A stretch of DNA of 64,000 nucleotides, from the NCBI GenBank assembly GCA_005110385.1, contig DUDT01000014.1, positions 287,328-351,327 of the forward strand, written 5' to 3'. Every line of letters starts with the position of its first letter. The first letter of the stretch is position 1. This document shows, one piece after another, positions 51,465-61,241 of the stretch. The notes beneath the pieces were generated by a model. It saw only the letters and a program-made list of their open reading frames with translations, did no database searches and was not told where the DNA came from. This DNA is from Candidatus Melainabacteria bacterium (lineage in GTDB: Bacteria > Cyanobacteriota > Vampirovibrionia > LMEP-6097). The position numbers and the translations under genes are program-made.

Positions 51465-52346
51465 TTGCATAAAGAAGTGCTGCCCTCCAATCAATTACAA
51501 GATATATATAACTGGCTTTTAATATCTTTAAAGAACCAAGAAGCTAAGCGGGAAGCCCTAATAATATTAAAAGTAATAGCAGATATTGATCCTCATCAGC
51601 TTTTCACTAAAAAAGACTATCTCTTATCATCTGCACAGATAAAGAAAATTCAAGAAATAGTTAAACTGCGTAATGAAAAACATATTCCGCTAGCTTATCT
51701 TTTGGAAGAAGCTTATTTTCTAGATCTAGAAATCTTCGTAAATAATGCAGTACTAATACCCCGTCCAGAGACAGAATTATTGGTCACCGAAACTCTGAAA
51801 AAAATTAAAGAAGATAAATTAAGGCAGATTAGTATATTGGATCTCTGTACTGGATCTGGGTGCATAGCCCTTGCCTTGAAAAGAGCTTTACCTAGTGCGA
51901 ATGTCTATGCTAGTGATATCTCTAAAGATGCTTTAAATGTGGCTTTAATTAATGCAGAGAAATACAAACAAGATATTAATTTTATTCTTGGTGACTATTT
52001 AGATCCCTTTTTAAGTCAGCAGCGTTCTCCAGTGGCATTGCCCATAATTCGTTCCTCCCCACCATATTTTGACGTCGTAATCTCCAATCCACCTTATATC
52101 GCTGAATCTGATTATACTAGTCTTGCAGCCGAATTAATGCATGAACCCAAACATGCCTTGGTAGGCTTCCCCTACGCACATATTCGGGAACAATTAAAAG
52201 GTTTAATTAAACCTAATGGTTTTTTCGCCTTTGAGTTTGGCTATGAGCAAACTCAAAGGATACTGGAAATTTTCCCTAAAGCAGTTATACATAAGGATTT
52301 AGCTGGTATAGATCGCTTTGCTTTCGTACAGGAAGAAGATTTATAA
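51465..52346 (+). CDS. prmC: Release factor glutamine methyltransferase (TTG start)
   Basis: PRPETELLV; ILDLCTGSGCIALALKRALP; VISNPPYIAESDY. Confidence 0.94.
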   Translation: MHKEVLPSNQLQDIYNWLLISLKNQEAKREALIILKVIADIDPHQLFTKKDYLLSSAQIKKIQEIVKLRNEKHIPLAYLLEEAYFLDLEIFVNNAVLIPRPETELLVTETLKKIKEDKLRQISILDLCTGSGCIALALKRALPSANVYASDISKDALNVALINAEKYKQDINFILGDYLDPFLSQQRSPVALPIIRSSPPYFDVVISNPPYIAESDYTSLAAELMHEPKHALVGFPYAHIREQLKGLIKPNGFFAFEFGYEQTQRILEIFPKAVIHKDLAGIDRFAFVQEEDL

Positions 52347-52386
52347 TGTTTTACTAAAACCATTCTGGGAATTTTTCTAGGTTAAA

Positions 52387-52881
52387 ATGGTATTTTGTAT
52401 GCCGATTTTAACTTGCAGTGATGATAATAACTCGAATGACAGTAAAGTCTTCTTTGAGTTAAATTTAAAAAATACTTTTACGATAAAAGATACTTGCCAT
52501 AAGGAAGAAGAGCAAAGCTGGCAATCCTATGAGCTTAAACTTCACGCTGGAACTAAAAGCATTGAATTTAACTCTGCTGATAAAGAACCCAATGAAGTAA
52601 AAGGGTTATTTTGCTTTAATATAAAACCCATAAATGAATTAAAAAACTTAAGTGAAAACTTAAAAAGTTTTTTAGAAAACGAAGAAGAACATTTTGTTTT
52701 TGAACCACTAGAACCCAGTATAGAATTACGCATCAGTAAGAGTCACGCTAATTCTTTTAAAATAGAGCTGTGGGTAGATGCAGGAAACACTTCGACGATT
52801 ATCTACACGTGGGATGCACTTGGCATACGCTTTATGACGACTAAAGAAAAACTTATTCAGTTCTGCGCAGAGCTAGTCTAA
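52387..52881 (+). CDS. Hypothetical protein
   Basis: 164 aa ORF. Confidence 0.55.
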   Translation: MVFCMPILTCSDDNNSNDSKVFFELNLKNTFTIKDTCHKEEEQSWQSYELKLHAGTKSIEFNSADKEPNEVKGLFCFNIKPINELKNLSENLKSFLENEEEHFVFEPLEPSIELRISKSHANSFKIELWVDAGNTSTIIYTWDALGIRFMTTKEKLIQFCAELV

Positions 52882-55649
52882 GGTCCGACTACAACTACGT
52901 TAAACTTATCTGGATGAATATATTTTCTTGCAGCCTCATTCACTTTCTCTAAGCTGATGCTGTTAATAATCTCAGCATAATTTTGTGGATAATCTAAATC
53001 TAAATCATAGAGAAGCATCTGACTTGCAACATCGGTAACATCTTCATTTGAAGATAAATTTCTTACCGCAAAGGAACCAGTTAAAAATGATTTAGTCGCT
53101 TTCAATTCCGTTTCACTAATACCAGTTCGTAAAAACTCCCGAACCGCTTCCCTTGTAAGTTCTATAGCTTTATCTACATTATTAGGATTACTACCTAACG
53201 TTATATAGAAAGGGCCCGGAACCAAACCTGCTTGGAAAGTAGATCCCACATTATAAACTAAGCCATGTTCATCTCTAACTTTAGAACCCAGCCTAGAAGA
53301 TAATGGGCTACCACCTAAAGCATAATTAGCTATAAATAGTGGATAAAAATCAGGGTCTTTTCTGGTTACAAAACCAACATGCCCCATATAAACCTCAGAT
53401 TGTTTTTTATGAACTTTCTTAATATGTTTAGTTTTAGGTGCTTGTAGCTTGGAACTCGGAGAACTAGATATTACAGCTTTATTCTTTTTCTGCCATGGAC
53501 TAAAATTAGACTCTATTAGAGATTTTACTTCTGTTGCGTCGATATCGCCTACTAGAGCGATTTTCATCTGATCTAATCCATAATATTTCTGATAAAAGTT
53601 TTTAATATCGGCTAGGCTGATCGCCTGAATGGATTTAATTTTCTCTTCGCTACTATGAGCATAAAATATATGACCTTTAGGGTAAATTAAACGATACATT
53701 TCGCTCCTAGCCACACTACTAGGAAATTCATCTTGCTGTTTAATAGTCTCTATAAGCTCTTTTTTTAATTTCTCTAATTCGACTTTTGAGAAAAGTGGTT
53801 CTGTGATTATCTCTTTGAAAATAGCCATAACCTTAGGTAAATTCTTTTTTAAACTAGAAATCTCTACAGCACTGGTTTCTTTACCTGGTTCAAATTCTAT
53901 ATCCGCACCATAAGTATCTAAAGCTTTAGCTATAGTAAATTTATCTCTGTGCTTAGAGCCTCTTTCCAGCATATTTGCTGTAAGATAAGCTAAGCAAGGC
54001 TTCTCAAAATCCAGTGCAGAACCTGCAAAGGTAGAAGCTTTAATATAAACAAGTGGAATATTATGATCTTCTTTTAAGACTACTTTCAGGCTCGGATATT
54101 TATCTATATGAACAGGCTTCAGTGCAAAATTAAAAATACTTTTTATCTTATCCTTAGAATATTTAGGTGCCGTAATCTTTAAGAGTCTCTCTAATTTAGA
54201 ACTGTCTAAAGGCTCAACAACAGCAGAACCGTAAAATTCTTTATCATCTGTTTTAAATTTCTTTACTTTAGGAGCAGTTGCCACCAGTGAATTCCCAGGG
54301 TCTTTAGGTAATTTATAAACTACTGTTTTATTCCGCGGTACGAAATATTTTTGAGCGACTTTTTTTACGTCTGTAACACTTACTTTTTTAAGTGATTCAT
54401 ACCAGTGATAGTAATTTTCCCAGTCTCCAGCGATCGCCTCAAAATAAGCAATCTGCAAAGCTTCATCATAAACGCCATCACGCTGATATATCGCTGAAGA
54501 CTCAACTCTAGCCTTCGCTAGTTCCATCTCTTCTTTAGTGACATTAACCTTGATATCTTCCAATTCAGCGTTAATAAGGTCTTCTATCTTCTCTATATTC
54601 GCTTCAGGATTTAGATTCGCTACTATTTTATAAAGGGCGGGATCTTTATTCGATTCAGCATAACCGTGAACATCTATGGCAAGCCCAGTATCTACAAGCT
54701 TCTTAGTTAATCTAGAAGAAGTACCATTAAAAAGTATCTCATCTATGATATTTAAAGCTGGTAAATCTGGGTGAATAAATTCTGGTATATGGAAAGCCAT
54801 GCCAAGCAAAGCTACTTGACCTTCATAATAGATATAGGATTTTCTTAATTCTTTCTGTTCTGGCTCTATTGCGACTTCATGATGTATATTTTCTGCCTTT
54901 TTATACGAAGCAAAATATCTGTGAATAAGATCTAAAGCTAAGTCCTTATCAAAATTACCAGCCAGCATTATAAAAGCATTGTTTGGAGCATAGTATTTAT
55001 TATAAAAAGCTCGCATATTCGCTTCTTTGATATTATCAAGATCTGAACGCCAGCCTATAATTGGATTATGATAAGAATGTTTCTGAAAAGCTGTGGCTCT
55101 GAGCTGTTTTCCAAGTATAGTACTCGGGTAATTTTCTCCACCTTCCAGTTCAGACACTATAACACTTCTCTCTAAATCGATCTCTTCCTGATCTAGCCTA
55201 GAGTTACGCATGCGATCAGATTCTATCTTAATAGCTAGTTCTAAATTCTCTGGTGCGAAATTCTCATAATAACCAGTATAATCATAGCTAGTAAAAGCAT
55301 TAAAGACACCACCTTTAAGCTGAATCGCCTGAGCTATCTCACCTTTTCTAAATTCTTTAGTACCTTTAAACATCATATGTTCTAGGTAATGAGCCATTCC
55401 AGTTTCATTACCGATTTCATCACGGCTACCCACTCGATACCAGACTTGAAATGAAATTAGTGGAGCATTAAGATCCTGCTTTAATAAGACTTTCAAGCCA
55501 TTATCTAACTTGTACTCATCTACACCATTGGATTTTTTAATAAAATTTATATTTTTTGGCTTATTCTTGCTTGTTGCCATGCTATCACCCATAATACTAT
55601 ACAGTAGGATAAGAATTAAGAGAGTGATTTGGTGATTTTTTTTAGACAT
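52878..55649 (-). CDS. M16 family zinc protease (two fused domains)
   Basis: GMAHYLEHMMFKGTKE HxxEH motif; 923 aa. Confidence 0.95.
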   Translation of the reverse strand: MSKKNHQITLLILILLYSIMGDSMATSKNKPKNINFIKKSNGVDEYKLDNGLKVLLKQDLNAPLISFQVWYRVGSRDEIGNETGMAHYLEHMMFKGTKEFRKGEIAQAIQLKGGVFNAFTSYDYTGYYENFAPENLELAIKIESDRMRNSRLDQEEIDLERSVIVSELEGGENYPSTILGKQLRATAFQKHSYHNPIIGWRSDLDNIKEANMRAFYNKYYAPNNAFIMLAGNFDKDLALDLIHRYFASYKKAENIHHEVAIEPEQKELRKSYIYYEGQVALLGMAFHIPEFIHPDLPALNIIDEILFNGTSSRLTKKLVDTGLAIDVHGYAESNKDPALYKIVANLNPEANIEKIEDLINAELEDIKVNVTKEEMELAKARVESSAIYQRDGVYDEALQIAYFEAIAGDWENYYHWYESLKKVSVTDVKKVAQKYFVPRNKTVVYKLPKDPGNSLVATAPKVKKFKTDDKEFYGSAVVEPLDSSKLERLLKITAPKYSKDKIKSIFNFALKPVHIDKYPSLKVVLKEDHNIPLVYIKASTFAGSALDFEKPCLAYLTANMLERGSKHRDKFTIAKALDTYGADIEFEPGKETSAVEISSLKKNLPKVMAIFKEIITEPLFSKVELEKLKKELIETIKQQDEFPSSVARSEMYRLIYPKGHIFYAHSSEEKIKSIQAISLADIKNFYQKYYGLDQMKIALVGDIDATEVKSLIESNFSPWQKKNKAVISSSPSSKLQAPKTKHIKKVHKKQSEVYMGHVGFVTRKDPDFYPLFIANYALGGSPLSSRLGSKVRDEHGLVYNVGSTFQAGLVPGPFYITLGSNPNNVDKAIELTREAVREFLRTGISETELKATKSFLTGSFAVRNLSSNEDVTDVASQMLLYDLDLDYPQNYAEIINSISLEKVNEAARKYIHPDKFNVVVVGP

Positions 55650-55691
55650 GGAGCTACTTTCATCTATAACATGCTATCCTAGATTTTTGTT

Positions 55692-55997
55692 GTGTTAAAG
55701 CTAGATAATAAATTTTTAAATTTAGAACTTATCACTCCAGAAGGTATTTTGCTTGCTGATCAGGTTAAGAAAGTTAAGCTTTTTACCTCTCTTGGTGGTT
55801 TGACTATTTTACCTAACCACGCTGAACTAAAATCAGATATAGTCTCTGGCACTTTAAAGATTAGTTTCTACGAAGAAACGAAGGGTGATATTAAATATGA
55901 TGTCGGTGATGGGGTTATAGAAGTTACCCCTAGCACAGTTACCATAATAGCTAGTTCCGCTAAGGAAAGGATCATAGAAGATCCGTATAAGCTATAA
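55692..55997 (+). CDS. atpC: ATP synthase epsilon subunit
   Basis: LELITPEGILLADQVKKVKLFTSLGGLTILPNHAELKSDIVSGTLKI. Confidence 0.88.
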   Translation: MLKLDNKFLNLELITPEGILLADQVKKVKLFTSLGGLTILPNHAELKSDIVSGTLKISFYEETKGDIKYDVGDGVIEVTPSTVTIIASSAKERIIEDPYKL

Positions 55998-56005
55998 TCA
56001 GTTTT

Positions 56006-56089
56006 GCTGCGAAGACGGTGAAAGCGAATGAATGAGTCAGGTGAGAAATCAAGCAGCTATAAATTCTTACTTTCAGGTGTCTTCGTAGC
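56006..56089. other. Long imperfect inverted repeat between atpC and speE
   Basis: GCTGCGAAGAC-GGTGAAAG ... CTTTCAGGTGTCTTCGTAGC. Confidence 0.65.
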
Positions 56090-56135
56090 TTAGTTTTAAT
56101 AAACATAGAATCCTTAAAATATTAAAATAAAGATT

Positions 56136-56915
56136 ATGCCAAATAATATCTGGTTTTCAGAAATATTTAAAGATAATCAGGGATTAACTCTTAAAGTCTC
56201 CGAGGTTTTACTAAAAAAACAGAGTGTATATCAAGAAATTTTAATTTTTAAAAACCCACACCTTGGTACTGTTATGGCGCTAGATGGAGCCCTGATGTTA
56301 AGCGACTTAGATGAGCATATGTACCACCACGCTCTTACTAGTTATGGCATGCAGAATGTTTTGGGTAATGGCACTGCTTCTAATTTAAATATTTTAGTAG
56401 TCGGCGGCGGTGATGGCGGCATAGTTAGAGACCTTTTTAAAAAGTATGAAAAGTATATTAATAAGGTAACTATGGTCGAGATAGATGAAGAGGTTATCAA
56501 CGCTTCTCTTAAATTCTTTCCTAAAATAGCTTCTGCTTTAAATCACCCTAAACTAGATTTAAGATGTGAGGATGCTCTTAAATTTATAGAAACCAGTCCA
56601 GAAGGATACTTTGATTTAATACTCTGTGATTCCACAGACCCCGTGGGCTTCGCTGCAGGACTTATAGAAGAAGATTTTTATAAAAAAGTAAAACGTACGA
56701 TGAAAGCTCATGGGATATTCTGCGCTCAGTCTGGTTCACCTTTCTTCCAAAAAGATGAATTAGAAAAGGCTCAGAAGAATCTCGCTAAGGTATTTTCAGA
56801 AGTGCATACTTTTTATGCGCCGATGCTGGTTTACCCTGGGGTGATTTGGTCTTATACTGCTGCGGGTGAGGCTATTATAAATAAAAAGAATTTAGATTTA
56901 GCGGAGTTTATCTAA
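56136..56915 (+). CDS. speE: Spermidine synthase
   Basis: VMALDGALMLSDLDEHMYHHAL; VVGGGDGGIVRDLFKK; CDSTDPVGFAAGL. Confidence 0.96.
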   Translation: MPNNIWFSEIFKDNQGLTLKVSEVLLKKQSVYQEILIFKNPHLGTVMALDGALMLSDLDEHMYHHALTSYGMQNVLGNGTASNLNILVVGGGDGGIVRDLFKKYEKYINKVTMVEIDEEVINASLKFFPKIASALNHPKLDLRCEDALKFIETSPEGYFDLILCDSTDPVGFAAGLIEEDFYKKVKRTMKAHGIFCAQSGSPFFQKDELEKAQKNLAKVFSEVHTFYAPMLVYPGVIWSYTAAGEAIINKKNLDLAEFI

Positions 56916-57068
56916 ATTGGATCAATATAAAAAAAATTTTGTAAAAAAGAACGAGACGGATCGAGTTCTCCTCGAATCTTTTTAGCTTTATAGTTTAACC
57001 AAAAAAGAAATAATATGCCATAAAGGAATCCACCTAACATAATCAGGCAGACGATTATAGATTTAAGC

Positions 57069-57470
57069 TCAGGATTTAGCATTATTAACAACCTCCAATC
57101 TTTGGTCTAAATGCATCAGTATAGAATGAGAATATGCAAAAACAAATATCCCAATAAAAAAAATTAGAACACAAAATAAAAGCTTCAGCAAATTAAAATT
57201 AGTAAAACTAAGATTAGGGTTAGTCAAAAAAATAAACAGTATACTCAAAAATGGCGTACATAATACAAGCCCTGCTGTTTTAAATAGATCAGCCCTAAAT
57301 TTCTCTGACTCAAGCCATACGCACATGTCTTTAATTCTGCTTTTTAAGCTCAGAAATTTTAAGAGGTCATTTTTCCCCAAAAAAGTTAATTTTGAATCAG
57401 GGCTATAATTAGCGTTGAGTGAGCGATGAAATACAAAATATAATGCCAAAATTTTTAGTATCTGCACCAA
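57069..57470 (-). CDS. Hypothetical membrane protein
   Basis: 133 aa, two hydrophobic stretches. Confidence 0.45.
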   Translation of the reverse strand: MVQILKILALYFVFHRSLNANYSPDSKLTFLGKNDLLKFLSLKSRIKDMCVWLESEKFRADLFKTAGLVLCTPFLSILFIFLTNPNLSFTNFNLLKLLFCVLIFFIGIFVFAYSHSILMHLDQRLEVVNNAKS

Positions 57471-57714
57471 AATTCTTAATGACTCTCACAATAAGCTTCT
57501 GCGTGTTTTTCTTACAATTTTTATTAGAAATTTTAAAAGCTAAATACCCAGATATTTACGATAAATTATATTTCTCAGATCCGAATTGGAAAATTTCAGC
57601 AGATAACCTCAGCATCTCAAATATAAAAACGCTTGATCCTGCTAAAGAATTAATTAATATCGTCAAGCTGCCACCCGAATAAGACATCTTTTCCCCAATG
57701 TTGTTCGAGACAAA

Positions 57715-57996
57715 TTGAGTGAGGATTTAAAAACACAAAATGGAATAGAAGACTTGAATACAGTAAAGGTAAAAATAAATAATGGATCGTCAATGACGTT
57801 CCAGAATGATCCCAAAAGTACCCAGCATAAGGTGATATTGGATGATGATCCAACAAAGGTCGAAACCATAAGTCATGAGAATAACTATGGAGTAGTCGCC
57901 TACATTTACCGCTTTGAACAATTTGCAAAAGACAAAGGATTTTTATGTCACCAAGATCATCATGCTAGATACTTCAAACCCTCTGATGCTAAATAA
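57715..57996 (+). CDS. Hypothetical small protein
   Basis: 93 aa ORF; competing overlapping ORFs. Confidence 0.35.
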   Translation: MSEDLKTQNGIEDLNTVKVKINNGSSMTFQNDPKSTQHKVILDDDPTKVETISHENNYGVVAYIYRFEQFAKDKGFLCHQDHHARYFKPSDAK

Positions 57997-58119
57997 ATCA
58001 ATCCGCACTGAGCGTTTTCTCTATTCTTTTTATTTTCTAAATAATCTAAAAACGGCTCAAAGAGACAAACCCTCAAAAGTACAACTATAAGCTAAGATAT
58101 TTAGATCACTGCACCCTCA

Positions 58120-59124
58120 ATGCACACACCCCCCCTAATCTCTATAGTAATCCCTAGCTACAACCAAGCTAAATATATAGCCTATAACCTAGATAGCATA
58201 TTGGCTCAGACTTACAGTAACTTCGAAGTGATATTTATAGATGATGGCAGCAAGGATAATACCGCTGAAATTCTTAAAAGCTATACAGAGAAAGACTCTC
58301 GCATTAAATACTTTTACCAAAACAACTCAGAAAGAGCTGTAGCTAGAAGCCATGGCATTTCTAAAGCTAACGGCAAATATATATGCCTAGTAGATTCTGA
58401 TGATACTTGGCTGCCGCATAAATTAGAAACACAGTTAGCTGTAATGGAGAATGACCCAGAGATAATTCTCTGCTACGCTCCAGTAAACAGAATAGATCCA
58501 GAAAATAAACCCCTAAAGAACGCTGCTAGGCAGCAAAAAGGTTACTCGGGTTTAATCTATAAAAATCTTTTAATGAGAAATTTTATTCCCTCTGTAACGC
58601 CGATGATCAGAGCTTCTGTAGTGAAAAATATCGGGGAGCAAGTCACAGACTTTATTCCTTATGAAGACTGGGATTTTTGGTTAAGATTATCTCGCTGTGG
58701 TAAATTCCATCATATTAAAGAAGCTCTCGGTAATTATCGCCTACATCCTCAGCAGTCAGTGAAAAACGTAAAAGCCTCTCGCATAGAGGAGGTTACTATA
58801 AAAGTCTTAGATGCTAATACTCAAGAGTTTCTTTTAGAACTTGATAGGACAGTTACAAAACGTGCAAGTTCAAGCCTGAGGAGGACGAATGGCCGCAGCG
58901 TAAAGGCTACTATAAAAGAAGCTTACAGCTTAGCTTATTTACGTATCGCTTACTGGTACTTAATAGCGGGGGATTCTAAAATGGCTCAAGAAAAATTAAA
59001 GATTTCGCTTAGTAAAAATACTTTAAGATTCATAGACCCTCGTTTTACGGTTCTGTGGTTCTGTTCTTACTTAAGCTCTTTTAATAAAGAGCTGGTAACG
59101 AAATTCCTTGGAGGCTTTCATTGA
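58120..59124 (+). CDS. Glycosyltransferase family 2 with repeat-encoded insertion
   Basis: PLISIVIPSYNQAKYIAYNLDSILAQTYSNFEVIFIDDGSKDNTAEIL; insertion TVTKRASSSLRRTNGRSVKA. Confidence 0.93.
   Translation: MHTPPLISIVIPSYNQAKYIAYNLDSILAQTYSNFEVIFIDDGSKDNTAEILKSYTEKDSRIKYFYQNNSERAVARSHGISKANGKYICLVDSDDTWLPHKLETQLAVMENDPEIILCYAPVNRIDPENKPLKNAARQQKGYSGLIYKNLLMRNFIPSVTPMIRASVVKNIGEQVTDFIPYEDWDFWLRLSRCGKFHHIKEALGNYRLHPQQSVKNVKASRIEEVTIKVLDANTQEFLLELDRTVTKRASSSLRRTNGRSVKATIKEAYSLAYLRIAYWYLIAGDSKMAQEKLKISLSKNTLRFIDPRFTVLWFCSYLSSFNKELVTKFLGGFH
58846..58902 (+). repeat. NAEI element, left half only, in-frame in GT2 gene
   Basis: AGGACAGTTACAAAACGTGCAAGTTCAAGCCTGAGGAGGACGAATGGCCGCAGCGTA. Confidence 0.9.
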
Positions 59125-59606
59125 TCAAAACTGTTAAAGATTTTCATCAGCGTATTTTAAATAATAGAGATTACTGGATAAGAAAAGTTATCAGATTATT
59201 CACTCTTACGGGAAATGTATTCCCGCAGTTCCTTTTAATCAGTGCTTTAATAGCTTTTGCAGATGTTTATATAGGGCTAAAACTAGCTTTAGTTTGGGCT
59301 ATGGGTTATGGACTAAATCTAATCTTAAAAAATACCATAAAGAAACTACGGCCACCTAAAGAGCATGCAAAAGTTCACGTCAAAGGCTATAGCTTGCCTT
59401 CTGGCCATGCCTTTATGTCTACGGTGACATATTTGGGGATTTGTCTTTTTTTCGACTTTAATATAGCAGCTAAAATAGCCTTAGCCACTATTCCATTTTT
59501 ACTTGGACTATCAAGACTTTACTTAAAAGTCCATGATATATATGACATTTGTGCAGGTTGGGGCTTCGGCATTCTGTACTTATATATTTTTTTGCAAGTT
59601 GTTTGA
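59121..59606 (+). CDS. PAP2-family phosphatase
   Basis: KKLRPPKEH..YSLPSGHAFMS..SRLYLKVHDIYDICAGWGFG. Confidence 0.92.
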   Translation: MIKTVKDFHQRILNNRDYWIRKVIRLFTLTGNVFPQFLLISALIAFADVYIGLKLALVWAMGYGLNLILKNTIKKLRPPKEHAKVHVKGYSLPSGHAFMSTVTYLGICLFFDFNIAAKIALATIPFLLGLSRLYLKVHDIYDICAGWGFGILYLYIFLQVV

Positions 59607-59676
59607 AATTTAGCTATACTAAATTATAAATAAATTAATAATTTAGAAATTATCAACAATTTGAGGATAAGTTCGA

Positions 59677-60960
59677 TTGCAAACGGCGATGATAAACGAC
59701 GTCGACATCTCGCGATGTAAGACGCCAGAAAAAGAAAAACTAAAATTAAGTACTCCTGCGGCCGTGGGATGGAATCAACACAATTCAGGAACCTATAATT
59801 CTCAAATATCACAGGACTTAAATTCCTCAAATCCTACAATAACAGAAGATCTACACAAAACTGCCGGTAGGGGAGATGAATTAGCCGAACAACCTCAAGC
59901 AGAAATACCTAAAACACAAAATGATGCACAGGAAAATACTATATTTGATAAATTTCTTGAGGCTTTTAAATTTGCACCATTATTGCAAAAAGGGATAATC
60001 GACTACGCTGCTGAAGATTCCCTTATTAAAAAAATAGCCACAACGGCAATGAGCCAAATGGCTTTATTTGGAAGTCTAGCAGGCTTAGTACGTCCGGGTG
60101 GAGGATTAAGCAAACTCGGCAAAATAGGTTATCGAGGTTCTATTGCATTAGGATCAGTTTCTAATTTTCTTGGTGCTATGAAAATGAATAATCTGTCTTT
60201 TGCGATATTAAACGTATTTAAAGCTGCTCTTAGTGGGAATCTACCAAAGCTTTTAGGAATGAATATTCCTTATTTATCTGTCTATTCTTACACTGGCTTG
60301 ATCAATGGTATTAATAATCACTTAACTTCTGGTATGAAAGCCTTTATGCCTGATGGTGGCTATAAAAATGTTGGTGATAGTTTTAAAGTTATAGGGCAAC
60401 AATTTTCTCGTGTAGCAGATGCGATTAAAGAACATGGTCTAGCTGGAGCATTTAAACTTGAAAATACTTCAAGCGGTATTTACGGAACGGTGGGTGGTCT
60501 TGGTTTTCAAGTAGGTGGATTTATTATGAAGAAAATTGGTCAGATCACGCATAATCCTACTCTAGAGACAGTTGGTGGATTTTTAAGGGGTGTAGTGGGT
60601 AATATCGCTGTAGAGGTAAACAGGGTTGATAAAAAGACCCTAGCAGTTGGTCGTAAAAATGAAGTCAGCTCTGGCGTTTGGTATACACTTGAAGGTCTAT
60701 CAGAGGTCCTAGCGAGCATTACGGAGCATTTGCCACTTCCTGAAGAGCAGAGAAATTCTTTGAAACAACGCTTTGAAGCTGCTCTTGGAGCTGCAGGGAC
60801 GATTGCGACTCTTTGTTACACAGTAGCAAACAATACAGAAAATAACGCTGGATATAGAGATAAATCCATCCAACCAACTCTGGCTGATATTACAAAAGTC
60901 TCCTTAGAAACTGGTTTAGCTAAAATCCTCCCACAAAGTATTGTCAATAAAATTATTTAA
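59677..60960 (+). CDS. Hypothetical protein
   Basis: 427 aa ORF; stop codon overlaps the MITE-like element end. Confidence 0.65.
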   Translation: MQTAMINDVDISRCKTPEKEKLKLSTPAAVGWNQHNSGTYNSQISQDLNSSNPTITEDLHKTAGRGDELAEQPQAEIPKTQNDAQENTIFDKFLEAFKFAPLLQKGIIDYAAEDSLIKKIATTAMSQMALFGSLAGLVRPGGGLSKLGKIGYRGSIALGSVSNFLGAMKMNNLSFAILNVFKAALSGNLPKLLGMNIPYLSVYSYTGLINGINNHLTSGMKAFMPDGGYKNVGDSFKVIGQQFSRVADAIKEHGLAGAFKLENTSSGIYGTVGGLGFQVGGFIMKKIGQITHNPTLETVGGFLRGVVGNIAVEVNRVDKKTLAVGRKNEVSSGVWYTLEGLSEVLASITEHLPLPEEQRNSLKQRFEAALGAAGTIATLCYTVANNTENNAGYRDKSIQPTLADITKVSLETGLAKILPQSIVNKII

Positions 60961-61141
60961 ACTGCCCCCCTTAATTTCTCCTACAAGACAAGCCTAAATG
61001 ACTGAGGGAGAAGCGTTTCTTTGTTTCTTTGTTTTTTTCTGATTTTCTAATTCCATATTTTTTATAGCGATTGCTGTTAATTTCTTTTTAGTAATCGTTT
61101 TTCCCTTAATTCAGCTTAAGTCAAATTAATTGGGGCAGTTT
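60959..61141. mobile_element. MITE-like element, copy 2 (183 bp)
   Basis: AAACTGCCCCCCTTAATTTC ... ATTAATTGGGGCAGTTT. Confidence 0.75.
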
Positions 61142-61241
61142 TCAAATTCTTAACTAGTAGTTAACGTATATTACATACATATTAATATCCAATACCACTT
61201 TGGAATCTTCTCTTTTAAATTAATATACAAGGAATAATCTT

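Noticed and set aside
57419-57928. Overlapping small ORFs on both strands at 57.4-57.9 kb
   Set aside because: Mutually overlapping short ORFs without recognisable motifs; only the best candidates listed at low confidence
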